Below are positions 1 through 7,762 of a stretch of DNA of 64,000 bases, in pieces (the stretch's first letter is position 1; each line of letters starts with the position of its first letter). Where the stretch lies: assembly GCA_002025645.1 (NCBI GenBank), contig CP018783.1, forward strand, positions 992,001-1,056,000, written 5' to 3'. Under the pieces are notes generated by a model. That model saw only the letters and a list, made by a program, of their open reading frames with translations, ran no database searches and was not told the origin of the DNA. The DNA is from Curtobacterium pusillum. Its GTDB lineage: Bacteria; Actinomycetota; Actinomycetes; Actinomycetales; Microbacteriaceae. A program made the position numbers and the translations under genes.

Positions 1-194
1 GTCGCAGGAAGCTCCGCCTCCGCATCGCGGACACGAACTTCGGCACCGGCAAGTACTTCATCAACGTGTCGATGATGGACTCCGCCGGTCGGCACCTGCA
101 CGACCTTCCCGAGTGCGACTCGTTCGAGGTCCCGTCGTTCGGCGACGCCGTCGGCACCGTCTACGCGAAGCCCTCGATCGAGGAGCTCGACTGA
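1..194 (+). CDS. Wzt-like polysaccharide ABC-transporter ATPase, C-terminal end (partial)
   Basis: Only the last 63 codons are in the window; the reading frame enters from the left edge and stops at TGA 192-194. The visible residues (RIADTNFGTGKYFINVS, then GTVYAKPSIEEL at the end) have the beta-sandwich character of the Wzt C-terminal domain, which binds the glycan during export of O-antigen or teichoic-acid-like polymers. The ATPase core lies outside the window, so the call rests on a short tail and on the run of glycosyltransferases that follows. The next gene overlaps its stop codon or starts within it. Confidence 0.6.
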   Translation, partial: RRKLRLRIADTNFGTGKYFINVSMMDSAGRHLHDLPECDSFEVPSFGDAVGTVYAKPSIEELD

Positions 195-1225
195 CCCCGG
201 CCGACGGCGTCAGCCGCACGGCGGTCGTCGTCGTCAACTGGAACCGTGCCGACCTCACGACGCGGGCGGTGCGCGCCGTCCTCGACGACGGCGCGGCCGA
301 CCAGGTCATCGTCGTCGACAACGGCTCGACCGATGACTCCGTCGCCGAGCTCCGGCGGGACCTGCCCGACGCCACGGTGCTGGCCCTCGACACGAACGGC
401 GGGTTCGCCGCGGGTGCCAACGCGGGCATCCGACACGCGGACGCCGACGTCGTGGTCCTCCTCAACAACGACGCCGAGCCCGCGCCGGGCTTCGTCGCGG
501 CGCTCCGCGACCACCTGGACGCCGCCCCTGCGGACGTCGCGGCCGTGACGGGCCGCATCGTGCTCGCCGGACGTTGGTCGCGCCTCCAGTCCGCCGCTCC
601 CGCACCCACCGGGCGCGCGCTTCGCGACCACGACGGCCACCTGTGGGTGCCGTCCCCGGACGGCGAGGTCCGCCTCAACTCGACCGGTGTCCGCGTCGAC
701 CGCGACGGCAACGGCATGGACCGCGACTGGTTCGCCCCGGCCGACCGGGTCGCCGACCGCGCGGTCTTCGGCTTCTCCGGCGGCGCATCCGCGCTCCGGC
801 GGGCCGCGCTGGACGACGTCGGACTCCTCAACGAGTCCCTCTTCATGTACTACGAGGACACCGAACTCGCGTGGCGGCTGCGCCGACGCGGCTGGCGCGT
901 CGAGTACGCCGGCGACGCCGTCGTCCAGCACGACCACTCGGCCTCGTCGGGCGTGCGGAGCGACCTGTTCGTCTTCCGCAACGCCCGCAACCGGATCGTC
1001 GTCGCCCTCTGGCACGCGCCGTGGTCGACGGTGCTGCGTGCGAGCGTCCGGACCCTCGTGCGCGGCCTGCGCGGACTGACCGCCGGCAGCACCCGCCAGG
1101 AGGCACGGCTCGTCCTGGCAGCGCTGGCCGACGTCACGCGGCACCTCCCCGCGCACCTCGCGCACCGGCTCCGCCAGTCGCGGGTCGCGTCCGTCCCGCG
1201 GAGCGGCGTGGACCCGAGCGCATGA
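191..1225 (+). CDS. GT2 family glycosyltransferase
   Basis: A GT-A fold family 2 glycosyltransferase of about 344 residues, likely acting on a lipid-linked surface glycan in the cytoplasm. The N-terminus carries the nucleotide-binding start VVVVNWNRADL and VDNGSTDDS, followed by the metal-binding region LLNNDAEP, then GFSGGASALRR and the acceptor-side motif FMYYEDTELAWRLRRRGW typical of rhamnosyltransferase-like GT2 enzymes. The start is uncertain. An in-frame GTG at 113 would overlap the upstream gene by 82 bases, and the next GTG (269) would remove the NWNR motif. A CTG at 191-193 sits inside the upstream stop (CTGA) and has GAGGAG 7 bases ahead, so it is preferred here. Donor and acceptor are unknown. 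Confidence 0.8.
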   Translation: MTPADGVSRTAVVVVNWNRADLTTRAVRAVLDDGAADQVIVVDNGSTDDSVAELRRDLPDATVLALDTNGGFAAGANAGIRHADADVVVLLNNDAEPAPGFVAALRDHLDAAPADVAAVTGRIVLAGRWSRLQSAAPAPTGRALRDHDGHLWVPSPDGEVRLNSTGVRVDRDGNGMDRDWFAPADRVADRAVFGFSGGASALRRAALDDVGLLNESLFMYYEDTELAWRLRRRGWRVEYAGDAVVQHDHSASSGVRSDLFVFRNARNRIVVALWHAPWSTVLRASVRTLVRGLRGLTAGSTRQEARLVLAALADVTRHLPAHLAHRLRQSRVASVPRSGVDPSA

Positions 1226-1299
1226 GCGGGGCGGGCTATCCTGGACACTCCCCCGTCGACGGCACCGGCCGCGGCGTTCCCGCACGGAAGGAACCACGC

Positions 1300-2454
1300 G
1301 TGCCGCAGCTCACCGTCCTGATCGACGGGACGGCGGTACCGCGGAACCTCGGCGGCGTCGGACGCTACGTCGAGGGAGTCGCGTCGCACCTCACCGATCC
1401 CGGGCTCGACGTCCACCTGGTCGTCCGTCCGGTGCACGCGTCGCACTTCGCGTCGATCGCCCCGCACGTCACGGTGCACCGGGCGCCGGCGTGGACCGAC
1501 TCGGTGCCGCTGCGGTTCCTCTGGGAGCAGACCGGCCTGCCGGCACTCGGCCGCCGACTCGGCGCGACCGTGCTGCACTCGCCGCACTACACGTTCCCGT
1601 TCACCTGGCGACGCGGGTCGGTGGTGACCCTGCACGACGCCACGTTCTTCTCCAACCCGGAGTGGCACTCGCGCCTGAAGCGCACGTTCTTCACCTGGTG
1701 GAGCCGCCGCTCGCTGCGCACCCGCCCGGTCGTGATCGTGCCGAGCGCCGCCACCGCGACCGAAGCCGCACGCGTCGTCACCGGCATCCGCGCCGACGTC
1801 CGGGTCGCTCCGCTCGGGGTCGACCGCGCCCGGTTCCACGAGCCGACCACCGCCGAGGTCGAAGACGCCCGCATCGCCGCGGGTCTGCCCGACGACGCCC
1901 CGTGGATCGCGTTCCTCGGCACGATCGAGCCGCGCAAGAACGTCACCGCGCTGCTCGACGCGTACGCCGCCGTCCGGGGTGCGCGGGACGCCACCGGGTC
2001 ACCGACGCCGTGGCTCGTGCTCTCCGGGGCCCGTGGCTGGGACGACGCCGCGATCGAACGGCTCGACGCGCTGCAGGACGCCGACCACGTCGTCGAGGCC
2101 GGGTACCTCCCGCTCGAGGACCTCGCCGGCTTCCTCGGCGGCGCGGAGTTCGTCGTGTACCCGTCGCTCGGCGAGGGCTTCGGCCTGCCGGTGGTCGAGG
2201 CGATGGCGACCGGAGCGTGCGTCCTCACCACCCACCGGCTCTCGCTGCCCGAGGTCGGGGGCGACGCCGCCGTGTACACCGAACCAGACGCCTCGGCGCT
2301 GGCGGCCGCGATGGCCTCGCTGCTCGACGATCCCGCACTCGTCACGTCGCACCGGGCCGCCGCACTCCTGCGGGCCGACGACTTCACGTGGGACGCCACC
2401 GCCGCCGTGCACGTCGCCGCATACGAGACGGTCGCCGGGGGTGGTTCGCGGTGA
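1300..2454 (+). CDS. GT4 family glycosyltransferase
   Basis: A GT-B fold family 4 retaining glycosyltransferase of 384 residues. The N-terminal acceptor domain opens with TVLIDGTAVPRNLGGVGRYVEGV; the donor domain has GTIEPRKNVTALLDAY and the EX7E region in EGFGLPVVEAMATG. GTG 1300 is chosen because GGAAGGAA lies 7 bases upstream and the glycine-rich acceptor loop then falls near the start; a longer in-frame extension upstream overlaps the preceding gene and has shadow-like composition. TATCCT at 1237-1242 could be a -10 element. The stop overlaps the next GTG start (GTGA). It resembles the gene at 17169-18311, so the region may hold a duplicated enzyme pair. Sugar specificity cannot be read from sequence. 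Confidence 0.85.
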   Translation: MPQLTVLIDGTAVPRNLGGVGRYVEGVASHLTDPGLDVHLVVRPVHASHFASIAPHVTVHRAPAWTDSVPLRFLWEQTGLPALGRRLGATVLHSPHYTFPFTWRRGSVVTLHDATFFSNPEWHSRLKRTFFTWWSRRSLRTRPVVIVPSAATATEAARVVTGIRADVRVAPLGVDRARFHEPTTAEVEDARIAAGLPDDAPWIAFLGTIEPRKNVTALLDAYAAVRGARDATGSPTPWLVLSGARGWDDAAIERLDALQDADHVVEAGYLPLEDLAGFLGGAEFVVYPSLGEGFGLPVVEAMATGACVLTTHRLSLPEVGGDAAVYTEPDASALAAAMASLLDDPALVTSHRAAALLRADDFTWDATAAVHVAAYETVAGGGSR

Positions 2455-3305
2455 TCCGCGTCGCCGTCCTGACGGTCACCTACAACACCGGTGAGACGAT
2501 CCGGCCCTTCCTCGCGAGCATCGAGGCCGCGTCGACTTCGCCGGTCGCCGTCGTGATCGCCGACAACGGGTCCGCCGACCTCGACGCGCTCCGGGCGATC
2601 GGCGAGTCCTACGGGGCCGTCGTGGTGTCCTCCGGCGGGAACCGCGGGTACGGCGGCGGGATCGACGCCGCCCTGAGCGCGCTCGACGACGTCCTGCCCG
2701 ACGTCCGTCCGGACTTCCTGCTCGTCACGAACCCCGACGTCGTGCTCGAGCCGGGGTCGATCGACGAGCTCGTCGCCGCGGCCGACCGGCTGCCGCACGG
2801 TGGGTCGTTCGGACCGCGGATCCTCGACGACCAGGGTGAGACCTACCCGTCCGCCCGACGGCTCCCCTCGCTCCGGACCGGCCTCGGCCACGCGGCGTTC
2901 TCGCGCTTCTGGCCGGGGAACCCCTGGAGCCAGCGGTACTGGTCCACCACGCAGGTCGTCGAGCGCGAGGCCGGCTGGTTGTCCGGCGCGTGCTTCCTCA
3001 TCCGCACCGACCTGTTCCGGCAGCTCGGGGGCTTCGACGAGTCGTACTTCATGTACTTCGAGGACGTCGACCTCGGGCAGCGCGTCGGGCTGGCCGAACG
3101 GGCGAACGTGTACGTGCCCTCCGCGGTCGTCACGCACACCGGGGCGCACTCGACGTCGTCGAACCGGCGCCGCATGGAGATCGAGCACCACCGCAGCGCC
3201 TACCGGTTCCTGTCGCGGAAGTACCGGGCGTGGTGGCTGTGGCCGCTCCGGCTCGTGCTGCGCGTCGGTCTCGCCGTGCGCGCCCGCTGGGTGACCCGCA
3301 AGTAG
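2451..3305 (+). CDS. GT2 rhamnosyltransferase-like glycosyltransferase (WbbL type)
   Basis: A 284-residue GT2 enzyme starting at GTG 2451, which overlaps the previous stop by 4 bases and suggests translational coupling. Motifs in order: VLTVTYNTGE, IADNGS, NRGYGGGID, VTNPDV (metal-binding DxD equivalent) and SGACFLIRTDLFRQLGGFDESYFMYFEDVDL. The last signature is typical of WbbL-like rhamnosyltransferases that transfer rhamnose from dTDP-rhamnose to GlcNAc-PP-polyprenol. The nearby rmlABCD genes support this reading, but the exact acceptor is inferred. The C-terminal tail is Arg/Trp-rich and may sit at the membrane surface. Confidence 0.75.
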   Translation: MIRVAVLTVTYNTGETIRPFLASIEAASTSPVAVVIADNGSADLDALRAIGESYGAVVVSSGGNRGYGGGIDAALSALDDVLPDVRPDFLLVTNPDVVLEPGSIDELVAAADRLPHGGSFGPRILDDQGETYPSARRLPSLRTGLGHAAFSRFWPGNPWSQRYWSTTQVVEREAGWLSGACFLIRTDLFRQLGGFDESYFMYFEDVDLGQRVGLAERANVYVPSAVVTHTGAHSTSSNRRRMEIEHHRSAYRFLSRKYRAWWLWPLRLVLRVGLAVRARWVTRK

Positions 3306-3335
3306 CGCGAGGCGCGGCGTCGTTCGCCGGCGCGG

Positions 3336-5189
3336 TCAGGTGCGGAGGCGGGCGCGCTCGGCGCGGGCGGTGTCGAGCAGGACCTCGGCGCGGGCGTCGA
3401 ACGAGTGCTCGGCGGCGATCCGGGCAGCGACCGCGGCTCGCTCGTCGGGCGTCGGCCACGCGTGCGCCGGGTCGAGCATGGCGGCGAGGTCGTCCCGTGA
3501 CCGGGCCACCGCGAGCGTCGGGACGTCGAGCACGTCCCCGAGCCCGGCGACCGGATCGGTGACCACGACTCCCCCGGACGCCAGCACGTCGAACACCCGG
3601 TTCGACACGAAGCCCCCCGCCGCCATGTCCGGCCAGTGGTCGTTGAGCACCACCCGAGCGGCGGCGTAGGACGCGGCGACCTCGGCCCGCGTCAACGCTG
3701 GTGCGCCGCGCATCGACTCCGGCACGACGGACTCCCACCCTGGACCGTGCACGCGGAGATCGGCGCCGAGCGCGACCGCGTCGGACACCACCGGGCGCGA
3801 CGTCCCCCGGGTCGACCCGACAAAGACCACCCGACCGGCATCGGGTCCGGACGGCGGGGACGGGCGGAAGACCGTCGGGTCAGTGGCCTGCAACAGCGTC
3901 CGGACCGGGACACCCGAACGCTCGGCCGCCGCCGCTGCCCAGACGGGACCGGCCGCGAACGCCGCGTCGAACGACCGGAGTTCGGTGTCGGCGACGTCGT
4001 CCGGGTGGCTGATGACCCAGAGCAGGTTCACGGACGCCGGGTTCGGCGGTACCCGGTCGAGACCGCGCACCACGAGGGTGACGTCGTCCGCGTCGTCGTC
4101 CTCGCGGACGTGGGCGTCCCGCCGGTCGACGCGGACCCGCTGTCCGAGCCGTTCGAGGGCTCCGGCGAGTTCGGCCGCGAAGTGGACGTCGCCCCAGCCG
4201 TCCCCCTCCGGCCCGGCCGGCGCCGCGATCTTGATGGACCACGCCAGTTGGTCAGTGGACGCCGTGCGCCGCGGGACGGGCGTCACCGGGCGAGCACCCC
4301 AGGGTGGCAGCGGCGGACCCGCGACGACACCCGAGCCGCCGGGCTCCGGCTCGCGGTCGCGCCAGGCGGCGAATGCGTCGACGACGGTCTGGTCGATGGT
4401 GCGTCCCGCCTCGGCCGACCGTTCGACCGCCCACGTCACGACGGGGTCCTCCTCGGTCCGGTCCGCGATCGCGCGGGTCCAGGCCGTGAGGGTCATGCGT
4501 TCGTCCGGGAGGCACGGCGCCGGCACCACCGCCGCACCCGGCACCGCGACCACGGGTTGGTCCGCCGCGAACACCGGCAGCGTCCGGATCCCGTCGGCGA
4601 GGCGCGCGTCCGAGATCGCCGCAGCCACGTCCGGTGACGGCGGGGTGCCCGGATCGTCGTCCGTCCAGGGAAGCGCCCCGGGACGGAGCAGGCGCACTCC
4701 GTGCCGACGACTGCCGTCGGACGACCACACGCGCGCCTGGGCGACGCGGTCGTGTCCCGCCGTGGCGAGCACCTGCAGGTCCTGGTCGGTGACACCGACG
4801 GTGGAGTCGACGACGAGCAGGACGCGGCCGACCCCGGTCGACACCCCGGCGTTGATCGCGGACCCGATGCCGTCCACCGCGTCGGGGCGGACCCAGGGCA
4901 CGCCGCGCTGTGGAGTGTCCTGCGGGGAGGCGTCGGCGACGTACCCGACGGCGCGCACGTCGATCTCGGGACCGAACGCCCGTCGGGCCGCCGCCACCAT
5001 AGCGGGGAGGCGCTCGTACCGGTCCGAACGGCTCACCAGGAGCACGGTGACCGCGCGGTCCAGGTGCGGCAGCGGGCCGTCGAACCCGGCCACGCGGACG
5101 GGCGACGCCGCCGTCACGGACGCGGGTCGCGCCTCCAGGCCGGAGCCGGAGGGCGTCGCGTCGCGACGGCGGCGTCGGAAGATCGCCAC
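3336..5189 (-). CDS. Glycosyltransferase with C-terminal PF13524-like domain
   Basis: A protein of about 617 residues starting at GTG 5189, 7 bases after the rmlA stop, so it is probably last in an rmlC-rmlA operon. The first 270 residues look like a degraded GT-A domain (VTVLLVSRSDRYERLPAMV, RVLLVVDSTVGVTDQDLQV). The C-terminal half has GT-B features: VNLLWVISHPDDV, VVFVGSTRGTSRP, LNDHWPDMAAGGFVSNRVFDVLASGGVVV, a signature of CgeB-like glycosyltransferases. A longer in-frame start at 5237 lies inside rmlA and is not used. Residues around 5110-5140 (GLEARPAS) are encoded by a half copy of the dispersed CCTCCAGG palindrome. Substrate unknown. Confidence 0.7.
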   Translation of the reverse strand: MAIFRRRRRDATPSGSGLEARPASVTAASPVRVAGFDGPLPHLDRAVTVLLVSRSDRYERLPAMVAAARRAFGPEIDVRAVGYVADASPQDTPQRGVPWVRPDAVDGIGSAINAGVSTGVGRVLLVVDSTVGVTDQDLQVLATAGHDRVAQARVWSSDGSRRHGVRLLRPGALPWTDDDPGTPPSPDVAAAISDARLADGIRTLPVFAADQPVVAVPGAAVVPAPCLPDERMTLTAWTRAIADRTEEDPVVTWAVERSAEAGRTIDQTVVDAFAAWRDREPEPGGSGVVAGPPLPPWGARPVTPVPRRTASTDQLAWSIKIAAPAGPEGDGWGDVHFAAELAGALERLGQRVRVDRRDAHVREDDDADDVTLVVRGLDRVPPNPASVNLLWVISHPDDVADTELRSFDAAFAAGPVWAAAAAERSGVPVRTLLQATDPTVFRPSPPSGPDAGRVVFVGSTRGTSRPVVSDAVALGADLRVHGPGWESVVPESMRGAPALTRAEVAASYAAARVVLNDHWPDMAAGGFVSNRVFDVLASGGVVVTDPVAGLGDVLDVPTLAVARSRDDLAAMLDPAHAWPTPDERAAVAARIAAEHSFDARAEVLLDTARAERARLRT

Positions 5190-5196
5190 AGGACGA

Positions 5197-6060
5197 CTAC
5201 GCGGAGAGGAGCCGCTGCAGGTAGACGCCGTAGCCACCCTTGACCAGCGGCGCGGCGAGCTCGGCGAGCTGCGTGTCGTCGATCCAGCCGTTGCGCCAGG
5301 CGATCTCCTCGATGCAGCCGATCTTGAAGCCCTGACGGTCCTCGATGACCTTCACGTACTCCGACGCCTGCATCATCGACTCGAACGTCCCGGTGTCGAG
5401 CCAGGCGGTGCCGCGGTCGAGGACCTGGACACCGAGCTCGCCCGCCTCGAGGTAGCGCTCGTTCACGGTCGAGATCTCGAGCTCGCCACGTGCGCTCGGC
5501 TCGATCGTCTTCGCGATCTCGATGACCTCGTTGTCGTAGAAGTACAGGCCGGGGACGGCGTAGTTCGACTTCGGCTCGGCCGGCTTCTCCTCGATGGAGA
5601 CCGCGGTGAAGCTGTCGTCGAACTCGACGACGCCGTAGGCCTTCGGGTCGGCCACGTGGTACGCGAAGATCGTCGCGCCCTCGACCTCGGTGTTCTTCCG
5701 GAGGTTCGTGCCGAGGCCGGTGCCGTGGAAGATGTTGTCGCCGAGGACGAGTGCCACGCTGTCGTCGCCGATGAAGTCCTCACCGATGACGAACGCCTGG
5801 GCGAGGCCGTCCGGGCTGGGCTGCACGGCGTACTGGATCTCCATGCCGAGCGCCGAACCGTCGCCGAGCAGCGCGCGGAACTGGTCGTTGTACTCCGGCG
5901 TCGTGATGACCAGGACCTCGCGGATGCCGGCCATCATCAGCGTCGACAGCGGGTAGTAGACCATCGGCTTGTCGTAGATCGGCATGAGCTGCTTGCTGAT
6001 GCCCTTGGTGATCGGCCAGAGACGGGTGCCGGAACCCCCGGCGAGGATGATGCCCTTCAC
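5197..6060 (-). CDS. rmlA: Glucose-1-phosphate thymidylyltransferase
   Basis: First enzyme of dTDP-L-rhamnose synthesis; makes dTDP-glucose from dTTP and glucose 1-phosphate in the cytoplasm. The 287 residues match the usual family length. The nucleotide-binding signature [17 protein letters not shown] begins at residue 8, followed by [27 protein letters not shown] and [23 protein letters not shown] start with GGGAAAGA just upstream. It follows rmlC by 10 bases in the same direction, so the two are co-transcribed. Assignment is secure. Confidence 0.97.
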   Translation of the reverse strand: MKGIILAGGSGTRLWPITKGISKQLMPIYDKPMVYYPLSTLMMAGIREVLVITTPEYNDQFRALLGDGSALGMEIQYAVQPSPDGLAQAFVIGEDFIGDDSVALVLGDNIFHGTGLGTNLRKNTEVEGATIFAYHVADPKAYGVVEFDDSFTAVSIEEKPAEPKSNYAVPGLYFYDNEVIEIAKTIEPSARGELEISTVNERYLEAGELGVQVLDRGTAWLDTGTFESMMQASEYVKVIEDRQGFKIGCIEEIAWRNGWIDDTQLAELAAPLVKGGYGVYLQRLLSA

Positions 6061-6070
6061 GGTCTTTCCC

Positions 6071-6679
6071 TTACTTCTTCGTTCGGAGGGACTCGGTGTA
6101 GGCGACGCACTCGTCGTACATCGGCAGCAGCCCCTGCTCGGCGGCCTGCTCGAGCGTCGGCGCGCTGGTGTCCTTCTCGGAGAGCACGGGCTCGCCGAGC
6201 CCCTCCGGCAGGGTGAGCCCGACGGTCGGGTCGAGGATCGTGATCCCCTTCTCGCGCTCGGGGTTGTAGTGGGCGCTGACGAGGTAGTTCACGGTCGACT
6301 GGTCCTCGAGCGCGACGATCGCGTGGCCGAGACCCTCGGACAGGTAGACGGCCTTGCGGTCGACGTCGTCGATCCGGACCGAGTCCCACTGCCCGAAGGT
6401 CGGCGAACCGACGCGGATGTCGATGATGTAGTCGATGAACGCGCCGCGCACCGCGGTGACGTACTTCGCCTGGCTCGGCGCGACGAGGGCGTAGTGGATG
6501 CCCCGTGCGACGCCGGCCGACGAGATCGACATGTTCACCTGGCGGAGGTCCAGCGGGTGGCCGACCGTCTCTTCGAGGACGTCGGCGCGGTACGCCTCGA
6601 GGAATGCTCCTCGTGCGTCGCCGTGCTGGACGGGCGTGAACTCCCACGCGCCGGGGATCTTCAGTTCGCGGATCTGCAC
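6071..6679 (-). CDS. rmlC: dTDP-4-dehydrorhamnose 3,5-epimerase
   Basis: Converts dTDP-4-keto-6-deoxyglucose to dTDP-4-keto-rhamnose, third step of dTDP-rhamnose synthesis. A cupin fold protein of 202 residues; REDUCED motifs typical of RmlC include [18 protein letters not shown], the catalytic-His segment [16 protein letters not shown] (His about residue 62) and [19 protein letters not shown]. The GTG at 6679 has no ribosome-binding site; a TAGGCT box ends 6 bases upstream, so the mRNA is probably leaderless. It leads an rmlC-rmlA-glycosyltransferase operon, divergent from the gene at 6821. Confidence 0.95.
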   Translation of the reverse strand: MQIRELKIPGAWEFTPVQHGDARGAFLEAYRADVLEETVGHPLDLRQVNMSISSAGVARGIHYALVAPSQAKYVTAVRGAFIDYIIDIRVGSPTFGQWDSVRIDDVDRKAVYLSEGLGHAIVALEDQSTVNYLVSAHYNPEREKGITILDPTVGLTLPEGLGEPVLSEKDTSAPTLEQAAEQGLLPMYDECVAYTESLRTKK

Positions 6680-6685
6680 CGGAGC

Positions 6686-6691
6686 AGCCTA
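6686..6691 (-). promoter_or_regulatory. -10 box of leaderless rmlC promoter
   Basis: TAGGCT on the minus strand, followed by exactly 6 bases and the rmlC GTG. This spacing puts the transcript start at or next to the start codon. No clear -35 hexamer is visible. Confidence 0.55.
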
Positions 6692-6820
6692 GCAAGGCGT
6701 CTGGTACACCACACATCGGGCCGGGCTCGGCGGGGTCCGGTCTCCCGTGACACGCGCGTCGCATAGGCTGTCCTGGTTTCGAGCACGTTGCCGACTCCCT
6801 GAAACGAGACACCGCGACCC

Positions 6821-7762
6821 GTGAAGCTATTCGTCCAGATCCCATGCCTCAACGAGGAGAACACCCTCGCCAGCGTCATCGACTCGATCCCGAAGCAGAT
6901 CGACGGCATCGACGAGATCGAGATCCTGGTCATCAACGACGGCAGCACCGACCGGACCGTCGAGGTCGCCAAGGAGCACGGCGTCCACCACTTCGTGCAC
7001 CACACCACGAACATGGGCCTCGCCCGGTCGTTCCGCGACGGCGTCGACTACGCCCTGCTGCACGGCGCCGACATCGTCGTGAACACCGACGGTGACAACC
7101 AGTACCCGCAGGCGCACATCGCCGACCTGGTCCAGCCGATCCTGCGCAAGGAAGCCGAGATCGTCATCGGCGACCGCCAGACCCGGACGATCGAGCACTT
7201 CTCCGGCTTCAAGAAGCTCATGCAGCGCTTCGGCTCCTGGGTCGCCTCGCGCGCAGCCGGCCTCGACCTCCCCGACGCGGCGAGCGGGTTCCGCGCGTAC
7301 TCGAAGTACTCGCTCATCCGTCTGAACATCGTGACGCGCTTCAGCTACTGCATGGAGACCATCGTGCAGGCCGGGTACAAGCGCCTGGCGATCGCGTCGA
7401 TCCCGATCACCACGAACCCGAAGACGCGCGAGTCGCGGCTGTTCAAGAACATCTGGCAGCACATGTTCCAGTCCGGGTCGGCGATCGCCCGCGTCTACCT
7501 GATGTACCGCCCGATGGCGCTCTTCCTCTGGGTCGCCGCGGTCCTCGGCGTGCTCGGGCTCTGGCCGCTCGTCCGCTACCTCGTGCTCCTCGCGATGCAC
7601 ACCGGCGGCAACCACCTGCAGTCGATCATCCTCGGGGTGGTGCTGCTCATCACCGCCGTCCTCGCGATCGTGATCGGCGTGGTCGCCGACCTCACGCGAC
7701 TGAACAGGACGCTGGCCGAGGAGCAGCTCGACCTGCAGAAGCTGCAGCGCTATGGCGACTGA
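6821..7762 (+). CDS. GT2 glycosyltransferase, polyprenyl-phosphate type, with two C-terminal TM helices
   Basis: A 313-residue DPM1/GtrB-like enzyme that likely moves a sugar from a nucleotide donor to polyprenyl phosphate at the inner membrane face. Motifs: PCLNEENTLASVIDSIP, ILVINDGSTDRT, TNMGLARSFRDGVDYAL, VNTDGDNQYPQAHI (metal-binding), GDRQTRTIEHFS and DAASGFRAYSKYSL. Two hydrophobic helices follow near residues 230-255 and 270-295. GTG start; ribosome-binding site weak. It overlaps the next gene by 11 bases; GtrB-like enzymes commonly supply lipid-linked sugars to large membrane glycosyltransferases, which the following protein may be. Confidence 0.85.
   Translation: MKLFVQIPCLNEENTLASVIDSIPKQIDGIDEIEILVINDGSTDRTVEVAKEHGVHHFVHHTTNMGLARSFRDGVDYALLHGADIVVNTDGDNQYPQAHIADLVQPILRKEAEIVIGDRQTRTIEHFSGFKKLMQRFGSWVASRAAGLDLPDAASGFRAYSKYSLIRLNIVTRFSYCMETIVQAGYKRLAIASIPITTNPKTRESRLFKNIWQHMFQSGSAIARVYLMYRPMALFLWVAAVLGVLGLWPLVRYLVLLAMHTGGNHLQSIILGVVLLITAVLAIVIGVVADLTRLNRTLAEEQLDLQKLQRYGD

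Noticed and set aside
3883..6216. A 777-residue plus-strand open frame
   Set aside because: Antisense of the glycosyltransferase and rmlA; low-complexity shadow.
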